A stretch of 64,000 nucleotides of DNA from Loxodes magnus (Eukaryota; Ciliophora; Karyorelictea; Loxodida; Loxodidae). The position numbers were made by a program, and so were the translations under genes. Position 1 is the stretch's first letter; each line of letters begins with the position of its first letter. This document shows positions 47,701 to 60,426 of this stretch, piece after piece. The notes beneath the pieces were generated by a model that was not told the origin of the DNA, searched no databases, and was given only the letters and a program-made list of their open reading frames with translations. The DNA lies in contig CAMPDV010000043.1 of NCBI GenBank assembly GCA_946699065.1, forward strand, positions 434,001-498,000, in the 5' to 3' direction.

Positions 47701-50700
47701 ATGTGAAGTGCTCTTTCAAACCCAAAAATATGATGGCTTATGGAGGAATTTTTGAGGCAATAGTTGAGAATGGATAATAAAATCCAAAGACTGGAATATT
47801 GAAATTTGAGCTTAGAGGAGAAGGAACTCTCCCAACTGTTACTGGATAGAATACTGCATGGACTGAAGATGGAAAAGCTTTAATAAGATTTAAGAAAACA
47901 AGATGTGGTAAGAGATCAGTCGCAAATTTCTCCGCTAAAAACGAAGGACTAGTTCCTGCAACAGTTCGATTTGATAATCTTCCAAAAGAGAACTTTGCAT
48001 TTATGGGATCAGTAACTGCAACAATTGAGCCAAAAGCTTCTAGAACATTTGAATTTGAATTTTTCCCAAAAGAGCCAGGAAAGCATAGAGAAGAAGTTAA
48101 GATGTCGACAATACACAATCCTTATGAAAACCCTTTTATATGTTTAGAAGGAGAGGCTTATATAGAGGATGTTTCCTTTGAAAATCTACCTTTTGATTAA
48201 GAGGATACACTTAAATTCGGAGATTGTGCAGTAAATTAAGAAAACTGGACTAAGTTTAGGGTTACAAATCATACAGAAAATGTTATCAAATTTGTATGGC
48301 CAAGCTTGCTATAATAAATTCAATTTTTCCCTGGTATAGGACATCTTTCAGGAAAATCTAGCATGGATATCAAAGCTAAGTTCTTGTCAAGTGAGCCTCT
48401 TTCCTTGAATTAAGCAATTTAACTTAATACCTAGAAAATTAAACAGAAAGGAGCTACCTTTGAAAGCTGGAATTCTGAAGAGACAATTACTTAAGTAATA
48501 AGTGAAAAGCAAAAAAGATAAAATCAAAGAAAAAGAGAAATGGAAGAAAAACTAAGGAAGGAGCAAGAAGAACTATAGGCTTAATAAGCAGCCAAAAAGC
48601 AAAAAGGAGGTAAAAAATAAGTAGAAATAGGGGAAACACCTAGAATTTAAGTTTAAGTTGAAGACTCTGGTGATGAAGAAGGAGAAGCAGTAGAAGTTGA
48701 GGAACCAAAGTCAGAGCCTGATTACTAAGCAATGGATAATAGTACGAAAGAAATTCCGCTTAAAATCCAAGCAACCTCAGATTGGAATAAATACTCTTGT
48801 GAAATAAGAAACTTAGTTTTCAAACCAACTTTGATGTTTGCAGTAAGATCCCATAAATTTAACTTGAGAAATGAAAGTAACATTGCTATGAAATATAAAT
48901 TCAAAATTTGTAATATGGATTCTGGTAAATTGGATGCAGGTCCTTATTAAGTTTTACCAAGAGAAGGTACTATTGCTGCTTAGAGTGACGAAACTGTTAC
49001 TGTAAAATTCGCACCCAAAGAAGTAGACGAAAAGAATAGCAGATTACTGGTTTGTTCTATATCTGATTTAGATCCTTCACTAGAACCATTAGTTATTGAA
49101 CTAAGAGGTAAATCGGAGCGTCCTGTATGTCACTTTGAATTGCCACCATCTAATTATAGAGAGAAAAAAGCTTAAGATATGACTCCAATTGACTCAAATC
49201 TCTTAATTATTGAATTTGAAAGCTTAGGTACAAAAGTAAAAAACACCAAGCGTTTCTATGTTGTTAATCCAACTTCATAAGGGTATGAATTCGAATGAAT
49301 ATGTACACAAGAAGATAGAAGATTCATCTGTCAAACTCAGAAAGGTCTCATATTAAGTGGTAAAAAATTCGAGATGGTATTTGAGTATATTCCTGATTAA
49401 ATAGGAACACATGAAAGCTATTGGAGTTTTAAAATACCATAAGAAGGAATCAATCAGTAATTTTTAGTAGTTGGTGTTGTCAATGAACCCGTTGTAGAGT
49501 TCCAAAAAGGTAAAATTAGTTTTGGTGCTTTATTGATAGGAGGAAAAGCAAAAGAAATAATAAACTTGGTAAACCAAGAGCACATTCCATTTTCATTCAC
49601 ATTCAACAAAAATAGTATCTCTGGTGAAGAGAACTATGCAGATTCTCTTTAAGTCACTCCTTAGAGTGGTGTTGTAAGTCCCAATTCACAAATTCCTATT
49701 GAAATTATTTTCTCACCTAAAATTGAGCTTGAGTTCAACTATAATTTGATTTGCAACATAAAGAGAAAAAATAGACCTTTAGTACTTAACGTAAAAGGAG
49801 AAGGTTATATTATTAAGCATAAAGTCTTCGTAGAAAATACTCCTATTACATACTTAGATCCTTTCACTCTTGAAATGGAATAAGTATTTGTGAATGAATC
49901 ATTCTCTAGAAGGGTTTATTTACAGAATTTAGGACAGTTTAATTTCGATTTTTCTTGGAAGAAAATAAAAGCAAGATATATTGTTATAAATCCTGAGCAA
50001 GGAACTGTAAAAAAGGGAGAGAAATTTGAAATTGAAGTGAAATATAGTCCATAAACTGAAAATAAGTTAAACGCTAGAGTCCAACTTAGCATTGTTTCAG
50101 GACCAACTTATAATATTAATATCCTTGGAGGAGCAAGGAAACCTGGAGTTTCCTTAAGTTTTACCTAGTATGATTTTGGACCTTGCTTCGTACTAAGATA
50201 GCCTATTCCGAAAATGGTAGTCTTAGAAATGGTAAATAATGATAGCATGGCCATTTCAGTTGAAACTAATTTTATGCGCTTACCACATTTAGATGTTTAA
50301 CTATCACCTGGCCAAGTTCTATTACCCTCAACAACAACAGAACCTAAGAAACTAGAGATCCCAATAGTATTCACACCTAGAGAAATAATGCAATACTAAT
50401 AAACAATAGAGTTTGACTTTAACAATGTACATAAAGTACAAGTTTAAATTAAAGGAGAAGGTTGCCCTCTTAAACTTGAGCTAGAGAATCGTGAGTAAGA
50501 GCAAATAGACTTTGGAGTTATAAGAGTAGGAGGTGACTTAACCAAAACAGTAAATTTGGTGAACAGAAGTAAGAAAGGTGTAGAATTTATACTTTTAGAC
50601 TAAGCAGGAGATTTAATTAAAAACTTTGTGACTTTTGCTCCAAGTAAAGAAGTCTTTTTGAAGCCAAAAGAAATATTGCCAATTGAAATTAGATTTAAAC

Positions 50701-52647
50701 CAACTGAAAGAATCCCTGGATTTAAGCGAGATTTATCACTTTAAATTATAAAAAGTGAAACAAGGAAAATGCTTAGTATTTAAGGTGTCTGTCATGGTAT
50801 TGAATTGAAACTTATGGAAGAAGTAGTTGGTTTTGGAAGTGTTGTTGTTAACTCATAAACAAGCAAAAAAATTCAACTTGTTAATTTAGGTGACGTAAAT
50901 GCCAGATTTTAATGGGAATCTGGACCATACCAGCAATATTTTGATATCTAACCTAATAAAGGAGTCTTACCTGCTCATGAAGATATGTACTTCGAAATTA
51001 CTTTTGCTCCTAATGCAGTGGATGATGATATTAAATTCACGAAAGTTCATTGTAACATTGAAAACTCAGATCCTCTGCTTCTTTCATTAATGGGACGTTC
51101 AGTTCCTTAACCTGCAGAATAAATAAAGGAATTGAAATTTGATACAATAGTTAGATAGTAGCAAGTTTTGAAAGTTTAAATCAAAAATCCTACTTAAAAG
51201 CCCTGGAGAATTAATCCTTCTATTTCCACTACTTTGGAAACTACAAAAGGATATTTCAAAGGACCTGCGGCTTTAGATATTCAGCCAAATCAAACTTCAG
51301 ATTATGAAGTTAAGTATTAGCCAATGACTATGACTAAAAAAGAGTAAGAAGGTAAACTTGTAGACCATCCACATGAAGGTGCTCTTTTCTTCCCACTTCC
51401 TGATGGGTCAGGATTACTTTACAATTTGATTGGTATAGCTAGAGAGCCTAAAGCAGAAGAAACAATTGATTAGGAAGTTGTTAGTAAAACCCCTTCAATT
51501 ACAAATATCAATGTAAAGAATTGGCTTCCAGTCACTTAACGTTTCAAAGTTAGTTGGGTATAAGAAGGTGAGGCAGTTTAAAGCACTCTTTTGAGAGGAG
51601 CAAATACAATTGACGTTCCAGGGAACTCAGTAAAAGTTTACAAACTCAATATACTTGCCCATAAGACAGGGATAAACAAATTCAATATAAAGTTCTTGAA
51701 TGAAAATAGTAATGAATATTAATTCTTTTTGCTCAATCTAAAGATTGTTGCCAAAGATAAAATAGCAGCTTTCAAAATGGAAACTCCAGTAAGAGAAACA
51801 GCAATCAAAGTAATTACAATAGAGAATCCTTTGTAGAAGGAAATTACTTTTTCTAAAATCACATGTGATAACTAAGCTATCATGCTTCAGCCTGATTAAT
51901 TAAAAATTGGAGCTAGAAGTGAGAAAGGATTTGAAATTCATTATCGTCCTTTGGTAGTAGGAGATTCTAAAGCAAAAGTTATTGCTACTAGTGAAGATTT
52001 AGGTGACTATTTATATGAGTTGACATTAAAAGCATTATAGAGTTCTTAATAGAGATCAATGCACTTTAAGACTTCTTTAGGAACTGAACTTGTTTAAGCA
52101 TTCAGATTTACTCATTTCCTTAAAAAATAAGTTCAATATTAAGCTAAAATAGAAACATTAACAGGAGGAGCTTAGGAATTCTTTGTTGATAAACCTAACT
52201 GTGATGTAGGTATCGCCGAAAGCTATGAAGGAATAGAAGGAGTCTGTGATGTAAGGTATGAACCTTGTAATTTGCGCGCTAGTAGAGCTATTCTGACACT
52301 AACTCATGTAGAAGGTGGAACATATACTTGTTTATTAAACGGTCAAGCAACAGCTCCAAAACCATAAGGCCCTTTCAAAAGCACTGTAAAAGGTCTAACA
52401 ATAGATTTCAAAAATCCTTTTGCTGAAGATAGTGAATTTGAGTTTAGAATTGATAATCCAAGTTTCACAACTGCAATGTAAAAAGCAAGTACAAAAATAC
52501 AAGTAATATTTTTTATTTCAGGCTAAAAAATAGATACAAGTGAACATAGCTTATAAGTAGGTGGAAGGTTATCCAACTACTGGAAGATTAATAGTATCAA
52601 CAGGTGACTTACCACCTTGGATATATTACTTGACTGGAATAGAATGA
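38772..52647 (+). CDS. HYDIN: HYDIN homologue, axonemal central-apparatus protein (~4,618 aa)
   Basis: ATG 38772, one frame for 13.7 kb, a 19-nt intron near the end and TGA 52645-52647. Length is close to animal HYDIN (about 5,100 aa). The N-terminal third matches the family segment by segment: DFPDHVDFGVCPVKHNSSKP, VEFEWRAFANEKEE, DDIFNIEPQAGKIWPNSEL and DFGDVSYNQL. The protein is mostly a chain of Ig-like ASH/MSP domains (recurring DFG-x and EPxxG-type turns). At residue ~1870 IIVHGKHLTGKTTFSQN is a P-loop, followed by GVIIDSLDSKYCQNP, corresponding to the adenylate-kinase-like insert known in HYDIN. Lys/Glu-rich linkers sit at ~955-980 and ~3240-3310. The end VEGYPTTGRLIVSTGDLPPW is conserved. 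HYDIN builds the C2 projection of the ciliary central pair. Trp is often TGA (e.g. FEWRAF). Confidence 0.96.
52503..52521 (+). other. 19-nt intron in HYDIN
   Basis: gtaatattttttatttcag, only about 125 nt before the stop. Removing it (1 modulo 3) links STKIQ to AKKQIQVNIAYKQ and the conserved C-terminal GYPTTGRLIVSTGDLPPWIY, ending at TGA. Without it the frame reaches TGA after unrelated residues. Confidence 0.92.
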
Positions 52648-53999
52648 TGAAATAATACATTCACTTTTATAAATTTAATATATAAAATATTACCTTTCTA
52701 CCTTCATCTCTCCATTATCGTATTTTTAGAACGATATTATCTCTTTAAACTATCTATTTGTTCTCATCTCTACTATAAGCTATGTTAAATAATATGCAAA
52801 GCATTATAATAAAAATAGTTAGTCAGAAATTAAAAATAGCATCAATTGAATAGCGAAAAAACGATAAATAGTAAAGGATTAAGTATCATTAAGATATAAA
52901 CTTAGTATAATATTATATTATTATACTAACTTCTCTTGGTAGGAAAGAACTTGCTTTTGATTTCATATATCAATTAATAGTTACTATAGCACTAATAAGT
53001 TATATCAATATAGATGATATAATACTTGCATATATTGACATGAAAAAAGATTTAAAGAGCTAGTATCAAATAGAACAGTTAGATAATTAGAAGTTTAGAT
53101 ATAAGATAAAGGATTTATTAGAACGAATATTACATAAACTTTATACCATCTTAGCTTTACTATTTACCTTCAAATTTTTAAGTTTATGCTTCTTATTTCT
53201 AGAAATCATTTGATAGATTCCTTACAAAACAGTTCTTGTTTAATTTTTATCTTTTAAAGTAATTAATAAACTCAAAAGCTATTTGAAGCTTCTATTTAAA
53301 TAGATAAGCAGTAACTTGATAAAAGCTTAGGTAAGTTAAATATGAAATTAAAGCTTCTAATTTTAAAATAAATAAAGAGCTGAATATTTTAATCCAAACT
53401 TAAGGAGTAAAATAAAGTACAATATCTCCATTTAATTTCCTCAAAATTCTCTTTTTCATTCTAAATTAATCTAATTTTAATATTTAGTCAGCATTATATA
53501 TATAATAAGAGCTTAAACAATTTTTTCTTTAAAATAAAAGAGTGAAAATCAGTTTAATTGGTAGTTCTTTCATTATAAAGCAGGAAAAGATAAAGATCCT
53601 AGAAATATAATTTAGTTAGCTTGCAAACAGTAAGCATACCTTATTTTCTAATTTTAAGTAGAATGGGAAAAAGAAAAGGATAATAAAGTATAAGGTTTGC
53701 ATCAATATAAGAGTAGATTAATCTATTAATACTAATGCTTATTGTTATAATAGGAGAAATTTTAAATAGATAAGAGCAAAAATGAAGTAAACTTCTTCTT
53801 ATATCTTAGCTTTATCATATTTAAGCTTTAGTTAATCTAGTTCATTAAAATACCTTCAATAAAGCTGTCTATTGCAAATAATATGGCTGGGAAATGTTTA
53901 AAACTAGTATTAAATATCTTTTTATATAAGCTTGAATTTAAGATTTTTATTTGATTGATATAGTTTCAAGGAGCTAAATATTAAAAAGGTTAAATTTAA
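52648..53999. other. Intergenic region
   Basis: About 1.35 kb of AT-rich DNA between HYDIN and the SGNH-UBA gene, both on the plus strand. A 57-codon open frame at 53040 is too short to trust. Nothing else recognised. Confidence 0.45.
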
Positions 54000-54989
54000 A
54001 TGGAGTAAAGTAATGCAAACTAAAAAATTGTATTGATTGGAGATTCTACAATTGATAATTTAGTATGGGTTGAAAGTCCTAAATAATCTATTCCTGAAAT
54101 ATTAAGAGCTACAATGCCTGATTATAGTATTATCAACTACGCAGCAGATGGATTTACTAGTTCAGATGTTGTAAAAGGAGCTGTCCCTGCAATTTCTATG
54201 TTTCAGAGAAGACAATCAGGAGATCCATTTCCAAATGAAGTATTGTTTTGTCCTTTAGAAGAGCTAAAGAAATTAGAAGGAGTTTCTCACATCGTTATAT
54301 CAATTGGTGGAAATGATATTAGAGAGATACTTGGAAATATGTCATCACTGTTTTCAAAACTACAAGTGTTCAATGAAAATTATCCTTAAATAATAAGATA
54401 AAGCTTGGACGTAACTCTTAACGTAATAGTTATGCTTTAATATCGACCAAGTTTCTATCAAGATGAATGTTATGGAGTTTATTAAGCAATGGAATAAATA
54501 CCAGGACTTGGAAACAGCATAAAGAAAATAAACATATTAATGGAGTCTATCTATAATGTTATTTTTAAGTAGTTAAGAAAATACAGCATTGCAATCATAG
54601 ATTTACCTAATACATTCGATATCTTCAATCCTGTTTTATTTAACACTTAGATAGAACCAAGTGCTGAAGGAGGCCTCTTAATCGCACACCTTATAAAATA
54701 CGTTGTTTAGAACCATACATTTTAAAAATCTGCTCTTTATAGCATTTCAAATCCTAATGAAGATTAATCCCAATGAAAGGTGGAAGTTACAGATAATCCT
54801 GAGGGATATTAATGAAAAATCGTTAATTTTAATGATTTTGACGAAGCTTAGATTTCTACTGCTTTTATTAAATAGTTAGAGTAATTAGAATAAATGGGAT
54901 TTACTAACCTAGAAGCAAATAAAGAAGTTTTGAAGTCTACTTAAGGAAATGTAGAAGCTGCAATAGAAGTTTTACTAAGCAAGTTGTGA
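54000..54989 (+). CDS. SGNH/GDSL-type hydrolase fused to a C-terminal UBA domain (329 aa)
   Basis: ATG 54000 to TGA 54987-54989, no intron. The N-terminal ~240 residues are an SGNH hydrolase: IVLIGDSTIDN carries the nucleophile Ser (block I) and ISIGGNDIREIL is block III. In block V the usual HPS...G motif reads IEPSAEGGLLIAHLI, so the expected catalytic His is Glu; a His occurs eight residues on (IAHL). Activity is therefore uncertain. Residues ~280-328 match a UBA domain: EQMGFTNLEANKEVL, then TQGNVEAAIEVLLSKL, which would bind ubiquitin. The two parts are linked in one frame with Trp encoded by TGA (SQWKVE, YQWKIV). SGNH enzymes are esterases or lipases; a ubiquitin-guided esterase or adaptor is inferred, and the substrate is unknown. 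Confidence 0.88.
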
Positions 54990-56292
54990 TTTAATGAAAA
55001 TATAATAATTACCTTTAAATTCTATATTATACACTATTTAACTTATTAATCCAACTTACACTATTTCTTTCATTATTTAACCATATTTTAGCAAAGTTTA
55101 CGTAATAGCATAATTTAAGAGATATCTAGAAAGTATGTTTATCATAGTAAATTAAATATAGAATCTTTATTATTAATGCTAGCATTTTTATTGTTATTTT
55201 TATAATTAATCTCTCTTTCTTAATCAGTCCAATTTTAGAAAGTCTATTACTTTATTAATTCTAAAAGCAATAATTCCCTTTATTTCGTTTAATAGCATTA
55301 AATCTGCTGAAGCTTTAATTTGCTTAAAAATTTTAATATTTCTTATCTAAACAATTAGAGTAACTGAGTGAAAATAGCTATCAAGAAAGTAAGCAATAAC
55401 AGTCTATTAAGAATATTTAGAAAGTAAGCTTAAGTTATTTACTAGTTACTCATATATCTTTTGTATTAATTAACTTATATAATGCATTAACTTTAACACT
55501 ACTAGCTAAAAAGAACTTCTTTATAGCTTTATGATATCTAGTTTAGCAAGAATAGAGATTCAGCTTAAATAAATCATATAAATTATCCTCGCAAAGAGTT
55601 ATAATATATGCACTATTAAAAAAGAGAGGATTTAGGAAAACTATATTGAAGATATTATAGTAAGCTTGCTAAAATTAAATATTTGGCTATATCTAATCTA
55701 GTTGGATTCTTTAGCTAAGTCTTTTAATTATTTCTCTAAATTTTATACTTTATTTTTAATATCTTACTTAACTCTTCTATATCAAACCTCCTATTACTTC
55801 TGTATATGCTATTAATTGAAATTATTTTTGCTTAAAAACAGTAAAGCAAGTAAAGAGGAAGTTAATATTATGGAAAGTAAAACTAGTAAATAGAGATATA
55901 GCTCCTTAAAATTTAGTTATAAAGAGTAAGTTAAGCATCACTACATTAATATTATAAGAGTAATTATATCAAAACTTAGCTTAAGTAATAGTAAAGTTTG
56001 TATTTACCTAAATAAAAATGGTATTTATTTTAAGATATCTAATAGTTATTAAGCTAATTAACTTAATTTACTTCATAAGTACTTATTACTTTATTATCTA
56101 GCAGAAGATATGTTATATCTTATTAAGTTTAATAGAAGTGTATTATAATTGCTAATAAAGCTGACTGGAGTCTTATAACATCTGAGGAAATTAGATTTAT
56201 AAAAGACTAAAGCTGCTTATGGATTATAGGAGTTAAAAGTAAGAATGAAATAATTATAAAATTAAATTTATGCAAATAATTGTCTTTGGAAG
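54990..56292. other. Convergent intergenic region
   Basis: About 1.3 kb of AT-rich DNA between the 3' ends of the SGNH-UBA gene (+) and the RING gene (-). No gene or element recognised. Confidence 0.45.
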
Positions 56293-56793
56293 TCAATATA
56301 CTACGTTTGCGAAGTTGCTGTCGAAAAATAAATTATATACAAGCAACAAAAAACTTCCTACAGTAAATATTAAGACTATTTTGCCTATTTCTGGATTTTA
56401 ATTTTAATAAGTTCCTCTGTTCGCAGTTTAACCTCCAATATTCCAACTAAATCCTAGTGTAGTAAAAGGAAAAAATCCAAAAAACATGTTGAACTAACTT
56501 TAATTATTAGGGAAAAAGCCATTATACCAACTCTGTTAATTTTACTCTTACTCTCTTCTTGCTTAAGGCCTTCGGGGTATTTATTCCGCTCTGGGATCTT
56601 TTTAATTTTCTTAAGTGAATATAGGAGTCACCTTTTCTTAAGTCACATGTCCTTTACAAACAGGACAAACTTCTTTATTATTTAACCATTAATACAAGCA
56701 ACTCCAACAGAATAAATGTCCACATGAAGTGACTACTGGACTCTTTGCTTCAGTAAGACAAATAGCACAATTAAATTTAGATTAATAATCCAT
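56293..56793 (-). CDS. RNF5/RNF185-type membrane-anchored RING E3 ligase (166 aa)
   Basis: ATG 56793 to TGA 56293-56295 in one frame. Residues ~8-50 are a complete C3HC4 [34 protein letters not shown] and VCPVCKGHV, with all eight zinc ligands. Then comes the family feature KVTPIFTQENQKDPRAE and a Pro/Arg-rich PRRPQARRE. A hydrophobic middle ([20 protein letters not shown]) and a C-terminal transmembrane helix ([19 protein letters not shown]) anchor it. This is the layout of RNF5/RNF185, ER-membrane ligases of ER-associated degradation. Size matches (about 180-190 aa in animals). The gene is divergent from the next orphan. Confidence 0.93.
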
Positions 56794-57499
56794 CTGCCTT
56801 ATATTATATTATAACAATATATACTAAATACCACTTCATTAATTACTTATCTCTTACTTTTTATCTTATACTTCTTCTAGAATTGTTCTTTTGGCTTTCT
56901 AAAATACTTTTACTATTTCAAGTAACTATTCATGCTTATCTAGTCTGCTTTATTTAATTGTTTCTAGTATCAACTAATCTCTCATGCTTTAAAGCAACAA
57001 AAGAGAGTTACTTTCTAACTAGGATGCTTTAGTTAAAAGATAATGTTTTATATTAAATGCGATTTTAATTTAAAGCTGAAGTAAAGAAAATAAAATACTT
57101 AACCATAAAAGTATTTTCTATCTATACTCTTTGAGCTATCTTCTAAAATAAGGTTAGTAATTCTTAGAGTAATTAGTTAAGCTAGTCAAAGTTTAAATAC
57201 TTCTTATTTTACATATAGTCTAGGAAAATATTATTAGGTGTAATTAAAATTAAGTCTTAATTACTCTCACTTTATTATGTTTAAAACGCTTTCTCTCCTT
57301 AAAAAGAGGTGAAAAGGATATATAAACCATTTTAATTGGTTGCTTATCTGCTTAAATAGATGCTATATTTTTTTCTTTATATCTGAAACATTAGCTAAAC
57401 CTCTTAAACAAAGTACCTTATCTTGATTATTTTTATTTAAGGTTAAAAGGAAAGTGATAATATTGATGAGATTAATTATAAAGGAACAATAAAGGGAAA
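56794..57499. other. Divergent intergenic region
   Basis: AT-rich spacer of about 700 nt between the RING ligase gene (-) and the following orphan (+). No distinct signal seen. Confidence 0.45.
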
Positions 57500-59248
57500 A
57501 TGTTATTATATTCTCATTTGAATATAAAAGTGGAAGATGAAAACTCTGAAAGCAAGCAAAGATTTAAAACTTAGTCTTATTCTAAACCCACTACTCCCCT
57601 ATTTCAAAAACGTAATTTAGTTAAATCCTTTGAAGACACAGTTTAAAGACTAAAGTCTAAGAAAGTAAGTTTAATTAAGAAATTGCCTTAACCTCCTTCA
57701 CTAAAGCAGATTCTAAAATCTGGAAACTAAGTTTCCCTTTCAAAATAGAAAAGAATTAGAAAGTGGTAAAAAAGCCACATCAAAGCCTCTCTTCCTAAAA
57801 TTAATCTAATGATTAACCATAATAAATCTTGTCAAAGCACTCAGCGAGAAAATTCAGTTCATATTATTCCAAAATATGCCTTGTATTTATAATAAGTTTT
57901 ACTAAATAACTATAACAAGAAGAGCATAAAAGATAAATCCTTTTAAGTATAAGATGAATAAATGGACTGCTAGAACTAGCTAAGCAAATCAGTAGACAGT
58001 TAATAAAGTATAACTAAACTGTACATTATGAAGTCTTCATATAATAATCATTCTTTTTAAGCCACAAGTAGTAAATGTTAAAGGTAAAAGAAAAAGCAGG
58101 CACAATGAAATAAATTGGACAACATAAAGTTCAATATGAGAATTAATAAATTCAAGTAAGGGTAAGATCTAAAAGCTTAGAATATAATGAATATTCCTTA
58201 GTATTTTGATTTTCAAGCTTATACACAACAAAAGTAACTATTTAATAAAAGGTAACACATTAACTAGGTTTCTTAAAAATTAGCTTAAGAAGATCATTTA
58301 AAGTAGTAGTTTCATCAGGATAAAGTCATTTACACTTTACAAAAATTTGATTAATAATAATAGCCTTTCATCTCTATTAGGCAATAAAATACATAGAGTC
58401 CATAAAAAGACATATAACAAAAAGCTAAAAAATAGCAGGATAAAAAAATGTAATTATAAAGCTTAAATTCATCTTTATATGAAACAAACTTGACATAAGA
58501 AGCTTCAAAAAACTGACAACCATAATATTTGAAGCAAGTATCAAACCAAAGAAGTTTTGAGAAGCAGATAGAAATAACAGGAACAGAGGTTATATTAAAG
58601 AATCAGCCAAAAGCAAAAAATACAAACAAAAAAATAGATATTAGCATTCCAGTCTACAATTAATCCATAAATAAAAACATAATGATTAAGATTCCAAAGA
58701 ATATCAAGGATACTTAATAAATTTATAGCTTATTTACTTATTTCTATCAAATTTATACTTTTAGACAATTTTATTTCATTTTATAGTTTAATTTTACCTT
58801 TAGCAGTACTATTTGCTAATTCTCTCAATATTAATTTTCTTCTATATTAAAATGCTCTTTAAAGCTTACAATATAGATATATACAACAAGTCATTTAACT
58901 AGTTATTCAAATTATTTGTTTAATAGTGCTAGAGTTCTAAGTACTAACAATAGTAAAACTAAGACTATCCTAAATAAATAAGCTTGGAGCTGTTATTATT
59001 TGTTGGTATCAACTACCTAACAATACTTCTAATACAACACTAGTAACTAAAGAATTCTACAGCTAAATTAATTCCCTTACTTTGGATAAATAGCCACCTT
59101 AATTACTTTAATAAGCAATATATAGCATTAGTTTATATTCTTAATGTAGAATAGCTTTATCAAGTAATTAAAACTATTACTTTGCATCTTTATCCTTTAT
59201 ATCTATAATTATTATGGTATTAAACTAAGGGAATTAGTATTTCAGTGA
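57500..59248 (+). CDS. Basic orphan protein, 3' end uncertain
   Basis: Frame from ATG 57500 (MLLYSHLNIKVEDENSESK). The first ~407 codons, to about 58720, have coding character: Lys/Gln/Ser-rich with ordered-looking patches such as KALPKINLMINHNKSCQ-type basic runs, QVLLNNYNKKSIKDKSFQ (~residues 133-150) and IEITGTEVILKNQPKAKN (~362-380). After that the frame stays open only by chance through AT-rich sequence to TGA 59246-59248, which is given as the formal end. Earlier candidates are the in-frame TGA near 58517 and an unrecognised small intron (a 17-nt gtatcaaaccaaagaag at 58538 would put a TGA directly after). No domain or homologue recognised. Confidence 0.5.
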
Positions 59249-60426
59249 ACTATAAGGATTTTAGATTGCATCTATAATCTCTTTTATATAGCTAAGCACT
59301 AAAAAGTATCTTAAATTTGATCTTGCATAGTTAAGCACATATATTAGGATATTTAATCTGGTATATAATCTATAATGCTGTAACTAATAAATAAGTGTAT
59401 ATAAATTAGAAAAATAATAGATGCTTTATATGATAAATAATCAATTAGTCTCATTACCTTAGTAATTACTTAAATACAGCATTAAAAGAATCTTGCTCTA
59501 AAGCAAAGAGACTTAGTATTTAGAAAATAAACTTTAATTATTTTGTAAAAGTTTTAGTAATTAATCTAACTAGAGACCCATTGATATGAATACAAGTATG
59601 ATTGAATAATTAGCAAATGCAATAATCATAAGGAGAGATTATAATCTAAATGGTAGTAATAATTAATCATTAAAGTAATAAAATATCAATATTTCTTATT
59701 TAGAGAACTAAGGAAATACTGATAATGTAATGATAGAGCTTATTTAAGTTAAGTAATAAAATTAAAAACAAGTTAATTATTTATATATAAATATTTCTAA
59801 GAATAGCATTAACTAGGTTATAACCTTGTCATTATAAGTATAAAAAGACCTATTATTATGGTACTATCAATTAGATTAAGAAGTACCTTTAACTATATCT
59901 AATCTTTTATAATATTTCAACTTTTAAAGGAAATAAAAATAAAGATAGAAAAGCATTTACAAGTAGCATTTGCAAATACCCTAGCTAATTTTTAATTTTT
60001 ATAGTATTAAATAATTTTAATTTCATGGCAAATTAGTATGTTTAAGAGAATAGAGGCTACAGAAATATTTGAAGAAAACAAACTAAAATTAATCTATTAA
60101 ATTCTATATAGTTTGGTTTAGCTTGGTAAGTTATTACTTTTCCTTAAATCAAGAACAATTAAAATGAAAAATACTTGAGAAAGTTAGAAAAGAGAAAGAA
60201 GTTTAAGAAATAGATCCAATTTTAATAATTTAAACTCAAACTAAACTATTTTAAATATAGCTTACTACTATAATTAAATTCATCCTACTCTCTTAGTAGT
60301 AAAAAATAAATAATGACTTAATTATTTCTTAAAAGTAATGTTAAGTTTAATTTTGTAAAAGATTGAAAAATAGAGTAAATTGAGGTTTTTAATAGAGAAA
60401 AGTTTAATTTTTGTTATTGATATTAA
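59249..60426. other. Intergenic region
   Basis: AT-rich spacer of about 1.2 kb; it may effectively begin near 58720 if the preceding gene ends there. No gene, RNA or repeat recognised. Confidence 0.45.

Noticed and set aside
47738-48118. 126-codon minus-strand frame inside HYDIN
   Set aside because: Antisense to strongly conserved HYDIN sequence.
53040-53213. 57-codon plus-strand frame (MKKDLKSQYQIEQLDNQKF...)
   Set aside because: Starts with coding-like residues but ends in AT-rich hydrophobic noise, and with TGA as the only stop such frames arise easily by chance.
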